The notes: generated by a model not told the origin, from the letters alone. DNA of 64,000 bases from Heloderma charlesbogerti (GCA_026122225.1 JANEZZ010002067.1:1798001-1862000); one strand, 5' to 3'; counted from the first letter of the stretch, positions 1 through 12,461 are shown. Translations and numbers: made by a program.

Positions 1-1420
1 ACACCAACACTGACAAAATAATTTGCAGTTAGTTTTTCCAAGCTAAACCACAAACATGGTAGGAAAGAAAAGTCTTCCCATTCTACAGGCCAGAGCCGAC
101 CCACAGGTCTGGAGACACAGGATTTCTGCCAGAGTACTGGATCCATCAGCAGTAAAAATGCTTCTCCAGAAAACCCAGAGGCTCTTTTATAAAGACAAAT
201 AAAACAGCACAGCTTAAAAACCACTGGAAAAGTCTCTTCCAGCAGCAGAGGACACAGGAGACCAGAAATTGGCACTAGCACATGATCTGACGCCACTATG
301 CCTTTCTGGAGCCACACCATTGTTTTTTTTTCCTTAAACCTTTGACTGGCTATCCAATTACTTCTGGTTTGTCAGCAACACCCAGCCCGTTGTATTAGGC
401 TATCGGTATTGTTCAGGCCCAATTCTTTCCTTATTATGTCTTTCAATAAAATTGCCACTACCAAAATGCCTGTGCCGTAACCCAAACAGAAATGAGTAAA
501 TTTTTCAAAGGGGGCCATGGTTATTAGAACTCCAAGCCAGGCAGTTTTTCCATTTAAAGAATAATAAGATTTATGGTCAGGTTTCCTTTACAGCACAGTC
601 TCCCCTCTTCCAAAGTTTTTCATCCCGTCCCTGTCCAACCTCCACCCCATCCCACTGAAAAGAGAGATCAGAAATCTTTCTCTGGGATAGGCAGTAGCAC
701 TGGAAACCACCAAAAGAAACACTTTCAGAAAATATCTGAGGTGTTTGGCAGGGAGATTTAATCCAAATAAGCTAAACAGACAAAAGAATAACACTTTTGC
801 CAGAAGTTAATAATAGAACTTTGCCCAGAAACAAGCATCTGAAAGAGCGGAACATTTCAACTGCCAGAAAAATGGAATGGGCCTGATCCACTTGTAATGC
901 CTGCATATGGAAGATCCCAGTTGGGTTCAGTAGAACCTGTCGTCCCCCGTCCCTCCCGCCTTGAACAACCACATGAATACGGAGGCAGGCAGCATGACTG
1001 GACGTTAACGCAAACAGTAGGCCTGTGCATGCCTCTCATATCCCCCTGCAGCCCTCTCTCTCTGTGCCTTGCAAGTTGCTTATGCTGTGCTTTCAGTACC
1101 TGGATTACCCAGAAAGAATGAGGTGGAACAATAAGGGAGATTATTGGCAGTAACAGGAGTCTTTTAATCTATGAGGTAAGTGTTGCTGCCTGTGGACTTT
1201 GTTTCTTTTTTTTTAAGAGCAGTAAAAAGAAAGACGTTTTGCATTTTTCTCCCCAAAATGTTATCACCTGCTATCTCTGGTTCCTATGGTGACTTCAAAG
1301 TTCATGCATCAGTGACATGAATGCAGCTTGTCAATCTTTGCCACATTTATCTCTATCACATCTGCCATTTTAGAATATGCCCCTGTGGTAGAGTTTTGGG
1401 GTGGGGCTTTTAAGAAATTA

Positions 1421-1505
1421 GCAGTGCAATCCTATGCATGTGTACTCAGACGTAAGTCCCACTTTGATCAATGGGGCTTATTCCCCATGTTTAGATTTGC
1501 AGCCT
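1421..1505. repeat. Palindromic MITE-like repeat, GCAATCCTA type
   Basis: About 85 bp, beginning with GTGCAATCCTATGCATG and containing an ACTCAGA..GTAAGTCCCA..TCAATGGGGCTTA core that folds back on itself. It ends near GATTTGCAGCC. Similar copies occur at 2210, 5370, 11892, 41912 and 42605. Small size, foldback structure and repeated recovery of the same ends suggest a non-autonomous DNA transposon. The family name is not known to me. Confidence 0.7.
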
Positions 1506-2209
1506 TAAAGTGGTTTGAGAGAGGTTTTGCTTCCCATGGTGTTCACACAATTTTCCTGTGTCCTACAGACACTTCTGGTCAAATAGGTTTTGCAGGTTTT
1601 GAAACAATATGAAAACCTAGTACATCTATTTGTTTATGCCAGGCAAAAAGAAAATGAGTGTATTATACACACAGAAAGCAGTGATCCCTCTTTCAAAGTG
1701 TCTTCAACTCTTGGAAAAAGATGTTATCTGTCCCCAGTCTGGGTTTCTCTCATTTGGCCCCTTGCTGGGCTTCATGTTCCTCTTTGGATTGTGGGTTTTC
1801 TTTGGCTCGGATTATTTATTTTTAAACAGTCAAAATCCAGTTCAAGACACCTGTGCTCTTACTATACTAATAATCAGGGGTGGGGGAGGGGATTCCAAAA
1901 ACATTTGTGTGGGAAGGTTAACTTGAGATGTGATGTCCCTGTGAGATTGAACTGATATTATGAAAGATCAGAAGCAACCCTCTCCCTCTAAGAGTTGAGG
2001 TATTTGCGTGGGTATTGCTGAATGGGCAGACCATTGTGCAATCAGACATTAAAAAAATAATAACACAGAAAGTCCCAGTAGTGAAGAATGAGGAGGCTCA
2101 GAATCGCATCATCAGAATCGAAACTACTTGTATAGACAAAGAACCTTGCAACAAGTTGTCCGTTTCCAAAGCCAGGGCCATTGTGGTAAAGTTAGTACAC
2201 ACGTAAAGT

Positions 2210-2293
2210 GCAATCCTGTATATATCTCCTCAGAAGTAAGCCCCACCAAGTTCAGTGGGATTTACTGCCAGGTAAGTGAGTATAGAATTGCAG
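2210..2293. repeat. Palindromic MITE-like repeat, GCAATCCTA type
   Basis: Second copy of the short palindromic repeat. It starts TGCAATCCTGTAT, has the CTCAGAAGTAAGCCCCA core and the matching GGTAAGTGAG arm, and ends GAATTGCAGCC. Both ends are present, so the copy looks full length. Confidence 0.75.
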
Positions 2294-2448
2294 CCTCAAT
2301 TAGGTATTAATTTTCACACTTCGCATATTGGTACATGCATGTAATTGGAAGAAAGTATCTGGAAATTCTTGTCTGGTCATAATGTGGGCCAAGCGACATG
2401 TCACATTAATTGCATAGCATGTAGTTGAAACTTACCTCTTTTTTAAAT

Positions 2449-2750
2449 TCTAGAGTAAGTGCGTACAGCCCTGATTCAGATTGGAACCACTGCACAAGGG
2501 AAGTAGAGGATTAAACCTCCCTTCTCACCATTTGCTTCCTGAAATCCCCCCTACACACACACTTTTGAAGGAGTTAAGAAAAGGAAAAAAGTCTCCACTG
2601 AAATCACTTGACACTTTTTTCTTTTTTTTAACCCCTGTGTGAGGTGGAGAAATTTCAGGATGCAAATAGCAGGGTGGGGAAGGTTTAATAATCCCCTCCT
2701 GGTACACAGTGATACTGATCTGAATTGAGGCTGTGCGCACTTACTCTAGA
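2449..2750. mobile_element. Foldback MITE-like element with 22-bp terminal inverted repeats
   Basis: The left end (2449-2470) reads TCTAGAGTAAGTGCGTACAG and on; the complement of the right end (2729-2750) differs from it by one base over 22 bp. Interior segments are also roughly complementary (a GGATTAAACC motif on the left against GGTTTAATAATCC on the right), so the 302 bp can fold into one long imperfect hairpin. There is no coding capacity. It is probably a non-autonomous DNA transposon. No target duplication is obvious. Confidence 0.65.
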
Positions 2751-3227
2751 GTAATCAAAAGCTAAGCTTCACACTATGCAATTAATACAGCAATGCAAAT
2801 TACAGTAAACTATTTTAAAAGAATGGCAGAAAACATACCCAGCATCAAAGAATAATAGGATTTGAATATCATTAAGTATTTTGTTACTTTTCCAGGCAGA
2901 GGCATTATGTTGTAACCATGAGTAAAATACATGCAGCTTGTTCATAAGGCGTAGACCTCATCGAGAATTATCCCCATCACTCCTCACAGTGTTTTCAGGA
3001 GAAAGGCAGACAGGCTTCAAATGGGGAAGAAATTTATTATGTTCAACAGCCAAAAAATCAGTATGGTTATATATTTCTATTTGGTTTGTTTCGCAATTTG
3101 TTAGCATTCCAAAGCTTATACCATGTAGTGGGGAGATGCCACTGGAGAAATACAATTTTTTGCAGAAGAATGTGGTACCTTCTTATTTACTCCAGCTTTT
3201 CAAAACCGGTTCTCTCTTCCTGCTCAG

Positions 3228-3265
3228 GTATGGAAGAAGGAAAAGAAAAGCCTAAATTGGACTGA
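3228..3265 (+). CDS. AIG1: AIG1 terminal coding exon (last 12 residues)
   Basis: AIG1 (androgen-induced 1) is a multi-pass membrane protein of the AIG1/ADTRP family, shown to hydrolyse fatty-acid esters of hydroxy fatty acids with a catalytic threonine. Only its C-terminal tail is here. After the acceptor TCTTCCTGCTCAG the exon starts with GT, completing a split serine codon (A/GT, phase 1 in the vertebrate gene), then reads MEEGKEKPKLD and a TGA at 3263-3265. The human tail is nearly identical, which is the basis of the call together with synteny to ADAT2 and PEX3. The hydrolase and membrane parts lie outside the window. The tail is short and charged, and probably cytosolic. Confidence 0.9.
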
Positions 3266-3690
3266 ACAAAAGACACATGAAGGGAAAAGAAGACTTGCTG
3301 CTACAGGGAAGGCATCTCGCTGTCAAGAGATGTTGCAAGAGGACACCATTTACATGAACAGTGCACCTAGGATATCTTTTTCTCAATAGGGATATTGATT
3401 TTGTGACCTGCTCCTTCTTCCTGATACCTTTATCTGCTCACACAAGTCTATATATGATGGATATAGCCCAAGGTCTTCAACACCTGCCATTAGGTATATT
3501 CGTGTTAAGTGTCTTTCTGGTGGCAGTAAGAATTAAGGGGGTCTGTTCTATCTCTGCAAATACAATAAAGCAGACCAAAATTGAATGAATGGGGAAATCT
3601 TTTGCCTTTCTGGTTGTGTCAAAAAGCCACATGTATGAAATGGTGGATCAACACCCATTAGCAAATAAAGGAGCTCTCTGTATTTTGGAT
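3266..3690 (+). other. AIG1: AIG1 3' UTR with candidate poly(A) signals
   Basis: Two AATAAA hexamers follow the stop codon at 3564-3569 and 3664-3669. The second is followed by a G/T-rich stretch at about 3698-3717, a reasonable downstream element. A third AATAAA occurs near 3976. The true cleavage site cannot be decided from sequence alone. Confidence 0.5.
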
Positions 3691-5369
3691 CAACAAGTTG
3701 CTGGCAGTGTGTATGAGGGACAATGAATGTCACCTGAGGGTGGAGTTGGAGATGGGTACACCTGGGAGATACAAAAGTCAAACTCAATTTGTATCCCCCA
3801 CGCTCTTTTTAACGTTTATTTTTAATCATTCACTGAAAAATCATATCAATGTGTTCAAACAGGCTGATGTAATGTAACAAACTGCTTTAAATCAGTGGTG
3901 CTAATAATTCTGTCAGTCTGAGGAAGCTCTAATTAGAAATGAAACATATGCCTATTGTTTCTTAAAGTAACCATTAATAAAGAACAAGGTATTCCCTTCT
4001 CTCTCATCACCTTCAAATGCTTCTGCTACTCAGGTTTCTCTAGGGATAGAGAGAAACCTTATGAGCCCCCACTTGGTTTTCTTCACATCAAGAGGAGATG
4101 CCAGACACCCTTTTTTTCGTCATATCCTTCCCTAAACCAGTAGCAATAGATAGGTGGACTACTGTTATTTAATAATTTCTTTAGCAGTGGGCTTACCATC
4201 TACCTTAAATGGAGAAAGCAGGGAAGGGAGCGATGGATTAGGAGAGCAGCAGGTGACAGGAGCAGCTGAGTCAGAACCAGCCCAACTGCACAACTTGGGA
4301 TCACAAGGGGGAGTTGTGTGTGTGCGTGCATGTGCACGCAGGAGTGCCAGTAAAGCACTATGCCATCTGAGAAGTATAGCCCAGGATCCCTTGTGATGTC
4401 ACAGAAGAAGGATGGCCAAAGACTATAGTCTCAGGGACAACTCTGGTCTCCAGGCAGTGATCCAGGGGTGGGAAGTGGTTTACATTGAAAACATTTTGGG
4501 TAGGACTATCAGGGGCCAGAAAATACTTCTCAGGCCTCATTCAGTATGTGGGCCACCAAGTTGGCCATCCCTGTCCGTGACAGAGTGCTTGAGGCCTGAA
4601 GAGTTATTCAACCTGAGCCCTTCTCAAGTGGCCAGGTTCTATAATAAAGATGATGCAAACTAGCACTAAGGACTTCACAACTGTTGGGCATGCAAATGTA
4701 GACATGGTCAGGGCATGTCTGCATGCATACATCTGCAACATTAAGCCTAGAATATATTGGATATATTTGTTTTGAAAAATATATTTTCCTTGCAAACGAA
4801 ACTGCATGGGAAATTCTCATCACACCTTCATGACAATTTGGTAGGATCTCAGTTGGGGGAGGTGTTCTGATAAAGCTGTTCCATGGGCCACATCTGCTCC
4901 TAGAACCTCCCACTGACCAGCCATTTTTTACAGAGCATGCTAGGGAATATCTCCTGGAACACGGTGATGCTTGATCTGAGAGTGTTGCTTCCAGCATCCC
5001 CTGCAGAAGATCCTGGGACTCCTCCTTTGGGGGGGCTGAGAGGAGTCCAAGGTGATCCAGGAAAGGCTCTGCCAAAGTAGCAACTTGAAGGAAGAGAGGA
5101 CAGCTGGAAAGAGAGCCTGTTCCAAAGATATAGAGCAGAATGCTAGAGACAAGAATGGGAAAAGAAGCAAGTTTCAGTAGAGGCGCTTGCGGAAGGTAGA
5201 AGGTGAAGGGGTACAAAGGGGCAGTAGAAGCACTTTAAAGGGAGCATTTTGCCAGATGTCGTATGATACCTTAGTGTGGAGTTTCAATTACCGTGTTCTC
5301 CTCACAGAGATGTTTTAAAAACTAGGCTAGAAGTATTTATCCATCTCCTAACAGAAGAGCACTTCACAG
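3691..5369. other. Intergenic, no gene seen
   Basis: No exon, RNA gene or clear repeat recognised. A 202-codon open frame on the minus strand (4608-5216) has no family features, and its composition looks like chance. Confidence 0.5.
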
Positions 5370-5445
5370 TGCAACTGTATCCCTGTCTACTCAGAAATAA
5401 GTCCCATTAAGTTGAAATGGGGCTTACTCCCAGGTGCTTGGGGGC
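5370..5445. repeat. Palindromic MITE-like repeat, GCAATCCTA type
   Basis: Starts AGTGCAACTGTATCCC, followed by TACTCAGAAATAAGTCCCAT and the return arm GGGGCTTACTCCCAGGTG. The right end has decayed. Confidence 0.6.
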
Positions 5446-6260
5446 AAGACTGGAATTGGTGAGATCAGGTCCTCTGAGCCGCAAGAAGTAAAATCAAGAC
5501 CATCCTTGCATGGGAAAGGCTCTTTTTTTGAAATATTTGCACCAAAGGGGCAGAGAGACCTCCATTTAGTCATATATCTCTATCGGGCAATATTTATAGA
5601 CAATGCTCAAAGTTTAATGCAAGGTTTTTAAACACTTCAGTGGGGCAATGTAAATTAAGGCTTTGTTGTCAACAATGTGAAGTTCAGGTTGGTTAAAAAT
5701 AAGTGCCCATAGTTTTGCTAATAGGATTTGAGTGCTTTCATATGGCAAGGCTTGCATAAGTCATTCTCCACTGTTGGGACGTGCATGTCAGCAGTCTTAA
5801 GTCTGCATTTCTCATTGACCTTTTTGTTCATTAAACACTGGATACTGGCCATTGTCTGTACTTTGCGCTACTCACAGCACGAATGGCAAATAAATAAAAA
5901 TGAGGAAACCGAAGCATTGCAGAGCAGTCCGCATTCTTCCTGTCAGAAGTGGCTGGTGCAGCTAAGGCAATGTTCCCCTTTTAGCACTGAGCACACTCCC
6001 TGAGGTCCCCTTTACCACTTACCTTTGCGTCATGGGAGCTGATGCAGCGCAGCTCCTTCCTTGGCTGTGAAGGCAATATCAGAAGCTCAAGGCCACGTGA
6101 GAAGAGCCCAGACAGCAGCTGCGCCCAGGGAAAGTGATCCTGGCATGGGTAGGAGCTGGAGTGTGAACTCCTTCCATATGGCCAGGGGCTTTTGAAGTAA
6201 CCTTTCTGTGGTGGGAGTAGTAGGAGGAGGGATCCTTAGGTGGCCACAACTGACCTGAGT

Positions 6261-6397
6261 CCTAGAGCAGAGGTGGGCAGAAAGATCTCCAATAGTTTTG
6301 AACATCAAATCCCAACATTCTTGACCCGGCAGAGGCTTCTGGGATTTGAAGTCCAAAACTTCTGTAGATCTACCTCCTGCCCATCCCTGGGCTAGAC
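6261..6397. repeat. Palindromic hAT/MITE-like repeat (TCCAGATGTTTTGGACTACA type)
   Basis: Ends are imperfect inverted repeats: CTAGAGCAGAGGTGGGCAG on the left, and CTGCCCATCCCTGGGCTAG on the right, which is its approximate complement. The middle contains AGTTTTGAACATCAAATCCC paired with GGGATTTGAAGTCCAAAACT. A near relative is at 38774-38902. It is a common non-autonomous reptile repeat; hAT affinity is my inference. Confidence 0.65.
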
Positions 6398-7559
6398 ACT
6401 AGCCTTCATGATAATTACATTTGCCAAACATGCAACTGCAACAAATTGACTGGGTTCACACAATCGCAGAGGAGAAAAAAGCTACAATGACTTATTTTCC
6501 CACTGCCTGCACATGCCGGTTGCATGCTGGTGGAATTTGTATAACAGGCTGTTGTAGGGTTCTGGGAGGTTTTTTACCCACAGCAATAAGCCACCCTGGC
6601 TGGGTTCGCATGACACAACAAGCCACACTGCTGAGGGTAATTATCCAAATTCCCTTCCACACAACTGGCATGCAGGGGCCGGGGAGATAAGCCACCATGA
6701 TATATTTATCCTCCATGATCATGCAAACCAGGCCACTGAATTGGATCTAGACTTCACCTTCCGCTAATAGAAGGGGTCCCATCAGTCAACAGAAGGCTTT
6801 TGATCCAGTGGCAGGTTCCCAGTGGCAAAATGGGAGGAGGTGATCTTTGCCAAAATCCTTCTCCCCCTTCAGCTCTCAACACCACAGTGTTCCAGAATGC
6901 TGCAACCTCCTACAGGGCTCCAGTGGGTAAAAATCAGTGGGTAAAAATCTAGGAAATTATCTCTCTACAATACAATACTTAACTTAAGGAATTACTGTTT
7001 CTCCTATCCAAGGCACGTGGGGCTAGTGAGAAATAGTTCCACTTAAAGCAGCTGTCTCTAGTATATGAAGGATGAATGGGACGTACTTTATTATTGACAC
7101 AAAGAATTCCTTATGAAACTCTGAGCTGTAGAACTGGAAGTTACTTGAAGGCCGCCTACTCCAAACTCCTTGCACCAAGATCAAAGCTGATATATCTACA
7201 GTTTCGCATCTAAATCTAGATCAGCCCACAGTATCTGAATTGTATATAAATCCAGTTACAGGCAGAGATCATAAACACACAAAGACTTCAAGGCAAAGAA
7301 ACTAGCAGATCTCTCTCTCTCTCTCTTTCTCTCTCTCAGTCAAACACACACAAAGTAGTATGTCCATTTCTCTTGAGGTTCAAGTTTATTAACTACTGGC
7401 TAACTGGAAATCCACTTTTATGGTTATCTCCCTGAATCAGCAGCTATCTTATCAAATAGTTCCATAGTTACATACTACCTATCTTCCCCTCATAATAATT
7501 CTTTGCTTACTTTTGTCAAGGCAACACTGATCTCTTGGGCTTTGTCACGCTATTTTTGT
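6398..7559. other. Intergenic with short internal repeats
   Basis: Around 6440-6740 there is a non-coding block with repeated motifs (TGGGTTCACACAATCGCA, TGGGTTCGCATGACACAACA, and several AAGCCAC) that looks like a decayed DNA-transposon derivative. A CT-rich tract lies at 7311-7338. No gene seen. Confidence 0.4.
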
Positions 7560-8095
7560 CCTTCTGAGTACCATTTTATTTATTTTTATTTTATTTATTA
7601 AATTTATTAATCGCCCATCTGACTGGTCACCCAGCCACTCTGGGCGATGTACAACCCACCATAAAACAATTTAAAACAATAAAATTTTACCATAATTTTT
7701 TTTTTTAAATACCCTAACCCACCCCAAATGCCTGCCTGAACAACCACGTTTTTAATGCACGACAGAAGCTCATTAAAGAGGGGGCATGACGGAGTTCCCT
7801 AGGGAGGGAGTTCCACAGAGTGGGGGCCACCACAGAGAAGGCCCTCTCCCTCGTCCCCACCAGTCTAGCTGTCCTGGCTGATGGGACAGAGAGAAGGCCA
7901 TCTGAGGCTGATCTTGTTAAGCGGCCTGTCTGGTGTTGCTGGAGGCGCTCCTTAAGATAGGCTGGGCCGGAACCATATAGGGTTTTAAAGGTCAAAACCA
8001 ACACCTTGAATTTGGCCTGGAAAACAGCTGGTAACCAGTGCAACTCCTTCAGCACTGGAGTGATGTGATCTCGCCTGCGGCTGCCTTTAATCATC
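7560..8095 (-). mobile_element. L2/CR1-type LINE, 3' end with ORF2 C-terminus
   Basis: On the minus strand 7714-8094 encodes 126 residues ending a LINE reverse-transcriptase ORF. Motifs typical of the L2/CR1 group are visible: RDHITPVLKELHWLPA, FKVLVLTFKTLYGSGPAYL and FSVVAPTLWNSLPRELR. The 3' UTR runs from 7713 to about 7560 and ends in an A/T-rich tail. The copy is 5'-truncated, the usual outcome of target-primed reverse transcription. The coding part has no frameshift, so it is fairly young. Confidence 0.85.
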
Positions 8096-8099
8096 CCAT

Positions 8100-9298
8100 C
8101 CCCTCCATCCTAGTGATGAGTAATGTTGGGCCAGTTCACAAGTCACAGCAGCAAACTGTGGATGAACCACTGGGTTATTTAGGTCCAGGTTTGCACATCA
8201 TGCTGATAACTGCTTAAAGGTTTTATTAGATTAAGTGGTATATAAGTAGCACTAATAAAAAAAAAAATAAACCTCCAATCAAGCCGATTGGAAGTTGTTT
8301 GCAGAAACTGGAAGCAGCTTGCAGGCAGTGCACATCTCCGCAAATTGTTGAATCACCCACGATTTGCCACCATGATGTGCGAACTGGGTCATTGTTTCAA
8401 GTGGATGCCAAAGCTTTGTGGAAACACTACTAGTAACTTCAGTTTATGAATAATTGGTAATGATCACAACTGTTGAAGATCAACATGTGTGCAAAAAAAT
8501 CTACCTTGTTTGAGAGTTTCAATGCAGATTTATTTAGACTACAGCCACTGAACCGTTAAACCAAGAGAGAGTATTTGTCTTAAATTCTAAGCAAGCTACA
8601 GTCTAAGTAGGAGACAGTGGAAATAATAGAAGCTTGGTCAATTGCGGCGCACATGTTACAGAAATGTCTTCAAGGGTTCTTTTCTGTTGGTTCTTCTCAC
8701 AACACTTACATTCTGTCATGTTTAACGGCCTGCTAATACACAGGCAGGGCCGATTGCATGTCCCATATGTTCGTGGGCCTTTAAACATTACACTAGAGCC
8801 GTCAGAAGAACCCATAGGAAAGTGCCACCTACAAAATTAGTATACCCTCTAAAGGGCACCTATGTTGTCACATGGGGTTGAAATGGCTTATTTTTCATTC
8901 TGAAAATCCTATTTGAAATTCCTTTCCCTTCTTCAAAAAAAGTGATCAAGTGAATGTTCTGGATGGACAACAAATGGGATAGAAATATTTATCATTAATT
9001 AAGTGCTCCCATATGTCTGTCCCCATTCCCTATGATCGGATGAGGCTTCGCAGGTTTGCCTTGCCTATTTTTCAGTTATATGACCTTTCCCTCCTCTGTT
9101 GTCTCCCATGTCGAATGTTAGATTCAAAGCCTCTCAGGGCAGGGACCTGTCTTGTTATGCACTGTAAAGTACCGTGCATACTGATGGCACTACATAAATA
9201 AAAATAACAATCTATGATGGCATATTCCAATGCAGGGTCATTTGTCATTGTTCAGATATTGCTGTTGATGAAAATCCCCCACCACCACAGCTCACCCC
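8100..9298. other. Intergenic; possible DNA-transposon remnant at 8130-8400
   Basis: GGGCCAGTTCACAAGTCA near 8130 and an approximately inverted GATGTGCGAACTGGGTCAT near 8375 could be the ends of a small non-autonomous element. Nothing else recognised up to the SINE at 9299. Confidence 0.35.
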
Positions 9299-9473
9299 AT
9301 AGGAAGTTGCCTTATACTGAGTCAGACCCTGGGTTCATCTAGCCCAATATTGTCGACACTGACTGGCAGCAGCGGCTCTCCAGCATTTTAGGCAGGATTG
9401 TTTCCCAGCCCTACTGAAGATGAGGGGGACTGAATATGGGGCCTTCTGCATGCAAAACAGGTGCTCTACCACT
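9299..9473 (-). mobile_element. tRNA-derived SINE
   Basis: Read on the minus strand this has the tRNA-like head (GTGGTAGAGCACCTGTTTTG and on, with A-box-like spacing). It continues through a GGGCTGGGAAACAATCCTG body to the 3' segment around GGTCTGACTCAGTATAAGGC. Four other copies are in the window (10097, 27000, 44186, 55534). Known as an abundant squamate SINE type; I do not assign a family name. Confidence 0.75.
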
Positions 9474-9723
9474 TTTGTCTTTCTGTGTAGCCTTTTCAGG
9501 GGGCTGGAGTGGCTGCTGAGGGAAAGAGGGGGCATGGAAATACACTTCCACCCATAAATTTGATCCACTGGGTGGAACTGGATCAAGTTTATGCTTGATC
9601 CAGGGTTAATTTGGATCCAACTCCTGGATCCAACCCCTTGGATCTGTGCCTATGGTTAAAAGTCCTATTTCCAATACAGCATTATGAGCACAGTAAGGCT
9701 TTTAAAAAATTGAGCATGATATT

Positions 9724-9767
9724 AACAGTGGGCATTTTTATTAATAACAGTGGGCATTTTTATTAAT
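9724..9767. repeat. Exact tandem duplication, 22-bp unit
   Basis: The unit AACAGTGGGCATTTTTATTA plus two more bases occurs twice head to tail without a mismatch. Confidence 0.9.
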
Positions 9768-10096
9768 AACTGATTCAAGACAGCCTCCCAACTGCCAACT
9801 TCTCAACACAATGTCCTGAATTAGGGCCAAACCTCACATTCACCATAAGGGCACTACTGAAAACGGCCTCCCGTCTGTGAAGGTGATCCCATGCCAGCAG
9901 TAATGTCTACAGCTACTTACTACCTGGATTGCTGCCTCCCAAAGGTTCTTGAGTGGGCATTTGATTTCCCAATCAATTTGCATGTTTATAGGTTCATCTC
10001 CCTGAAGCACTAATGTCTGATTAATCTCATATCTTTCAAAAACTATCAACTTAAAGTATACATATACATCTCGCAATAAATGCTTATTATGGAATA

Positions 10097-10285
10097 AATA
10101 AAGCTGTTTTACTGAATCAGACCACTGGTCTATCTTGCCCAGTGGACTTGCAGCAGCTTTCAAAGATCTCAGACAGAAGTATTCCTCAGCCGTGGCCAAG
10201 ATATTTTTTCTTTTTTTAACTGAAATGCCAGAGGTCGAACCTGACTTTTGCTCTGCCATTGAACTCTGAACTATTGACTGTGATG
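10097..10285 (-). mobile_element. tRNA-derived SINE, diverged copy
   Basis: Minus-strand copy of the same SINE type. The characteristic AGACCAGTGGTCTGATTCAG segment is near 10110-10130, and the tRNA-like head with a B-box-like GGTTCGACCTC relative lies near 10230. It is diverged and interrupted by an A/T-rich run. Confidence 0.6.
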
Positions 10286-11891
10286 AGTGCCCACTTAAAA
10301 AAAAAACTATGTTAGTACAAACTTTACTTGGAGCCTCCACCATGTTTCACCTCTCAAGGCCTACCACTTTTCAAAGGCAACTCCACACGAGTGGGATTGC
10401 ACTAATTAAAACTTGATATAACTGAGGCCTGCATTACCATGGCCAGAGTTGCAGTCACTAAGGATTGGCTATGCTCTTGTGTCTGCAAAAAACTACCATA
10501 AAACCTAATGTGGGAATCTAGGATCTAGGAATAAAGATTATTCTGAATGAAATACACAACACTCGAAACTTGGGAGAGGGGATTTAAGTTGCTTGTTTGA
10601 TTTTTCCATAAGTGCACCAAAGCAAATACCACACAATGCAAGGCACACTGCGCTATCTGACAATTACAGACACCTTGGGAATGGAGGTTGTGCATCATTA
10701 AAAAATGTTCACAACACCGAACTCTCCCATTCCACCTGTTTGCCCCACCATGCCACATATTGCCAGTATTCTTAAAAAAAAAAAAAAAAAACTTAGAAAG
10801 TCCAAACGGATTTTTCTTTTACAAAACAACAAGAAATCAATAGTTTTATTAAATATTTCATGCACGTGGAATTGCATATTCCCACTGTAAGATCTAAAAC
10901 ATCTTGATGTGGGCTGGCCATCTTTTTGTTTACTCTTGTGTGAAGCCTAAATTACACTCTTCTGCATTAGTGCTGTCAAATTCCCAGCTCTGAGGCGTTC
11001 CTCCCACTCTGTGTAGGTTTCTAAATGTCATAGAGTGTGATTCTAAGCAGCAAAGCACACGTACAAGCACAAGGAAAATGCACAGGTGTATTGTTGCAGT
11101 GAACACTATGTGTGCAACTTGCACTTACATACTCCTGAGCAGTTCTAAATTTTCCTTTGAAAAAAGGCTTCCAGGCTTCATGCAGTATAAAGTTATCATT
11201 ATGAAAGCAGTGGAAAACATGTCTCCCCCGAAGTAATTTTACTTCTAATGTTCAATTCCAATGACTGTACTTAAAAATAATATAAAGTGGATTTTCAGTT
11301 TACACATTTGCATAGCGTGGGATTACTGTCAGGAACTTATAGCTGAAGATCTGGGGGCGGCATGAACTACTGCCAACGCTTCAGTGGAATGGAGAAGAAC
11401 CAGTCTGAACAAAGGACAGTGTATCTTTATTTTTGAGATAATACAATAGTACAAAACGATGAGTGTGTGTAAATTGATTACATTATTTTCTCTTGCATGT
11501 GTAAATGCAGATATTTACAGTGCATCAATCTGTGAGTTTAGGTGTGTGGTGTGCATTTTCAGCTGCACGTTCCCCTTTACGGGAGTCAGGAGAAAAATGT
11601 TGCTATGGTAATTCCTCCTTTTGCTGAATATTAAATTAATGAAAAACCAAGGCATGTTCTGTTGAAAAGAAATTACATAGTCATGACATAATCCAGCAGA
11701 CATTGGCGATGACAAAGGCTGCAATCCTCTGCACACAGACCTGCAAATACGCCCCTCTGGATGCAGGCCACGGGCAGTTTTCCTAAGCAAAGCAGCTTTG
11801 CAAGTGGGGGATTTAAAGCAGAAAACTGGGGAGGGGATGTTTAACCCCCTCCCCCCATCCACAGCTTCTCCACTCCAAATAATCCCTACCA
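10286..11891. other. Intergenic, no gene seen
   Basis: Contains a poly(A) run near 10773-10790 and a stretch at 11718-11890 with GCTGCAATCCTCTGCACACA, which may be a decayed relative of the GCAATCCTA repeats. No coding exon recognised. Confidence 0.4.
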
Positions 11892-11978
11892 CTGCAATCC
11901 TATTCTGATTTACCTGGGAGGAAGCCATATTCCACACTTTGGGACTTACTTCTGAGTAGACATATATAGGATTGTGCT
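11892..11978. repeat. Palindromic MITE-like repeat, GCAATCCTA type
   Basis: Runs from ACTGCAATCCTATTCTG through TTTACCTGGGAGGAAGCC and GGGACTTACTTCTGAGTAGA to ATATATAGGATTGTGCTG. Both terminal inverted repeats are retained. Confidence 0.75.
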
Positions 11979-12461
11979 GTAAGTGGCTTTTCTCCTGTGG
12001 GATTCCAAATGCTAATTACAATTGACATGCAAAGAGTCTGTTAGTTTTTCAAAGAGAGATTTTGGAAGAAGATTTTTTGAGCATAAAAGTGGAGAGGAAG
12101 GGTGCTTAATCCTTTCCCTGCTTAACATTTCTCTGCTCCAAATCATTCTCCATTGGTTTACTCCCCTATGGAGTTCCAAAGGAAGAGAAGCGAAGGGAAG
12201 GAAGCAAAAGTATTAGACAGAGACAGAAAAAAAGGAAACACGAGAAGTTGCATCCCAGCTTTTCCTTCACACACTCTTAAAATGTGGCTCCAAGGGCAGA
12301 AGATTGGGAGAGGCTCTTAAACAGCCCTCCCAGTTCAGTCCATAATTCAGTGTGTGCCTCACCCCACCAGCCAGTCACGGTTAAAATAAGGTGATGAAGC
12401 CCAAGCCTTGACTACACCTGCCATTCTTGCAGCATAAAACCGTGACTTGCTGGTGCGGTGC

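Larger units (their letters stand above)
1..3227 (+). other. AIG1: AIG1 last intron (3' part)
   Basis: This is non-coding sequence upstream of the AIG1 terminal exon. I looked for the preceding AIG1 exon, which should encode the last transmembrane region, and did not find it, so it must lie before the window. The intron ends in a pyrimidine-rich tract and CAG at 3225-3227. It carries two copies of a short palindromic repeat (about 1421-1505 and 2210-2293) and a longer foldback element (2449-2750). The short open frames here have no recognisable similarity and are treated as chance. Confidence 0.8.

Noticed and set aside
1328..1955. Overlapping open frames with a hydrophobic stretch, considered as the penultimate AIG1 exon
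   Set aside because: The residues do not match the AIG1 membrane segments, and there are no acceptor/donor pairs in phase with the terminal exon.
4608..5216. 202-codon minus-strand open frame
   Set aside because: No domain, no splice or promoter context, and it overlaps another frame of similar quality; probably chance.
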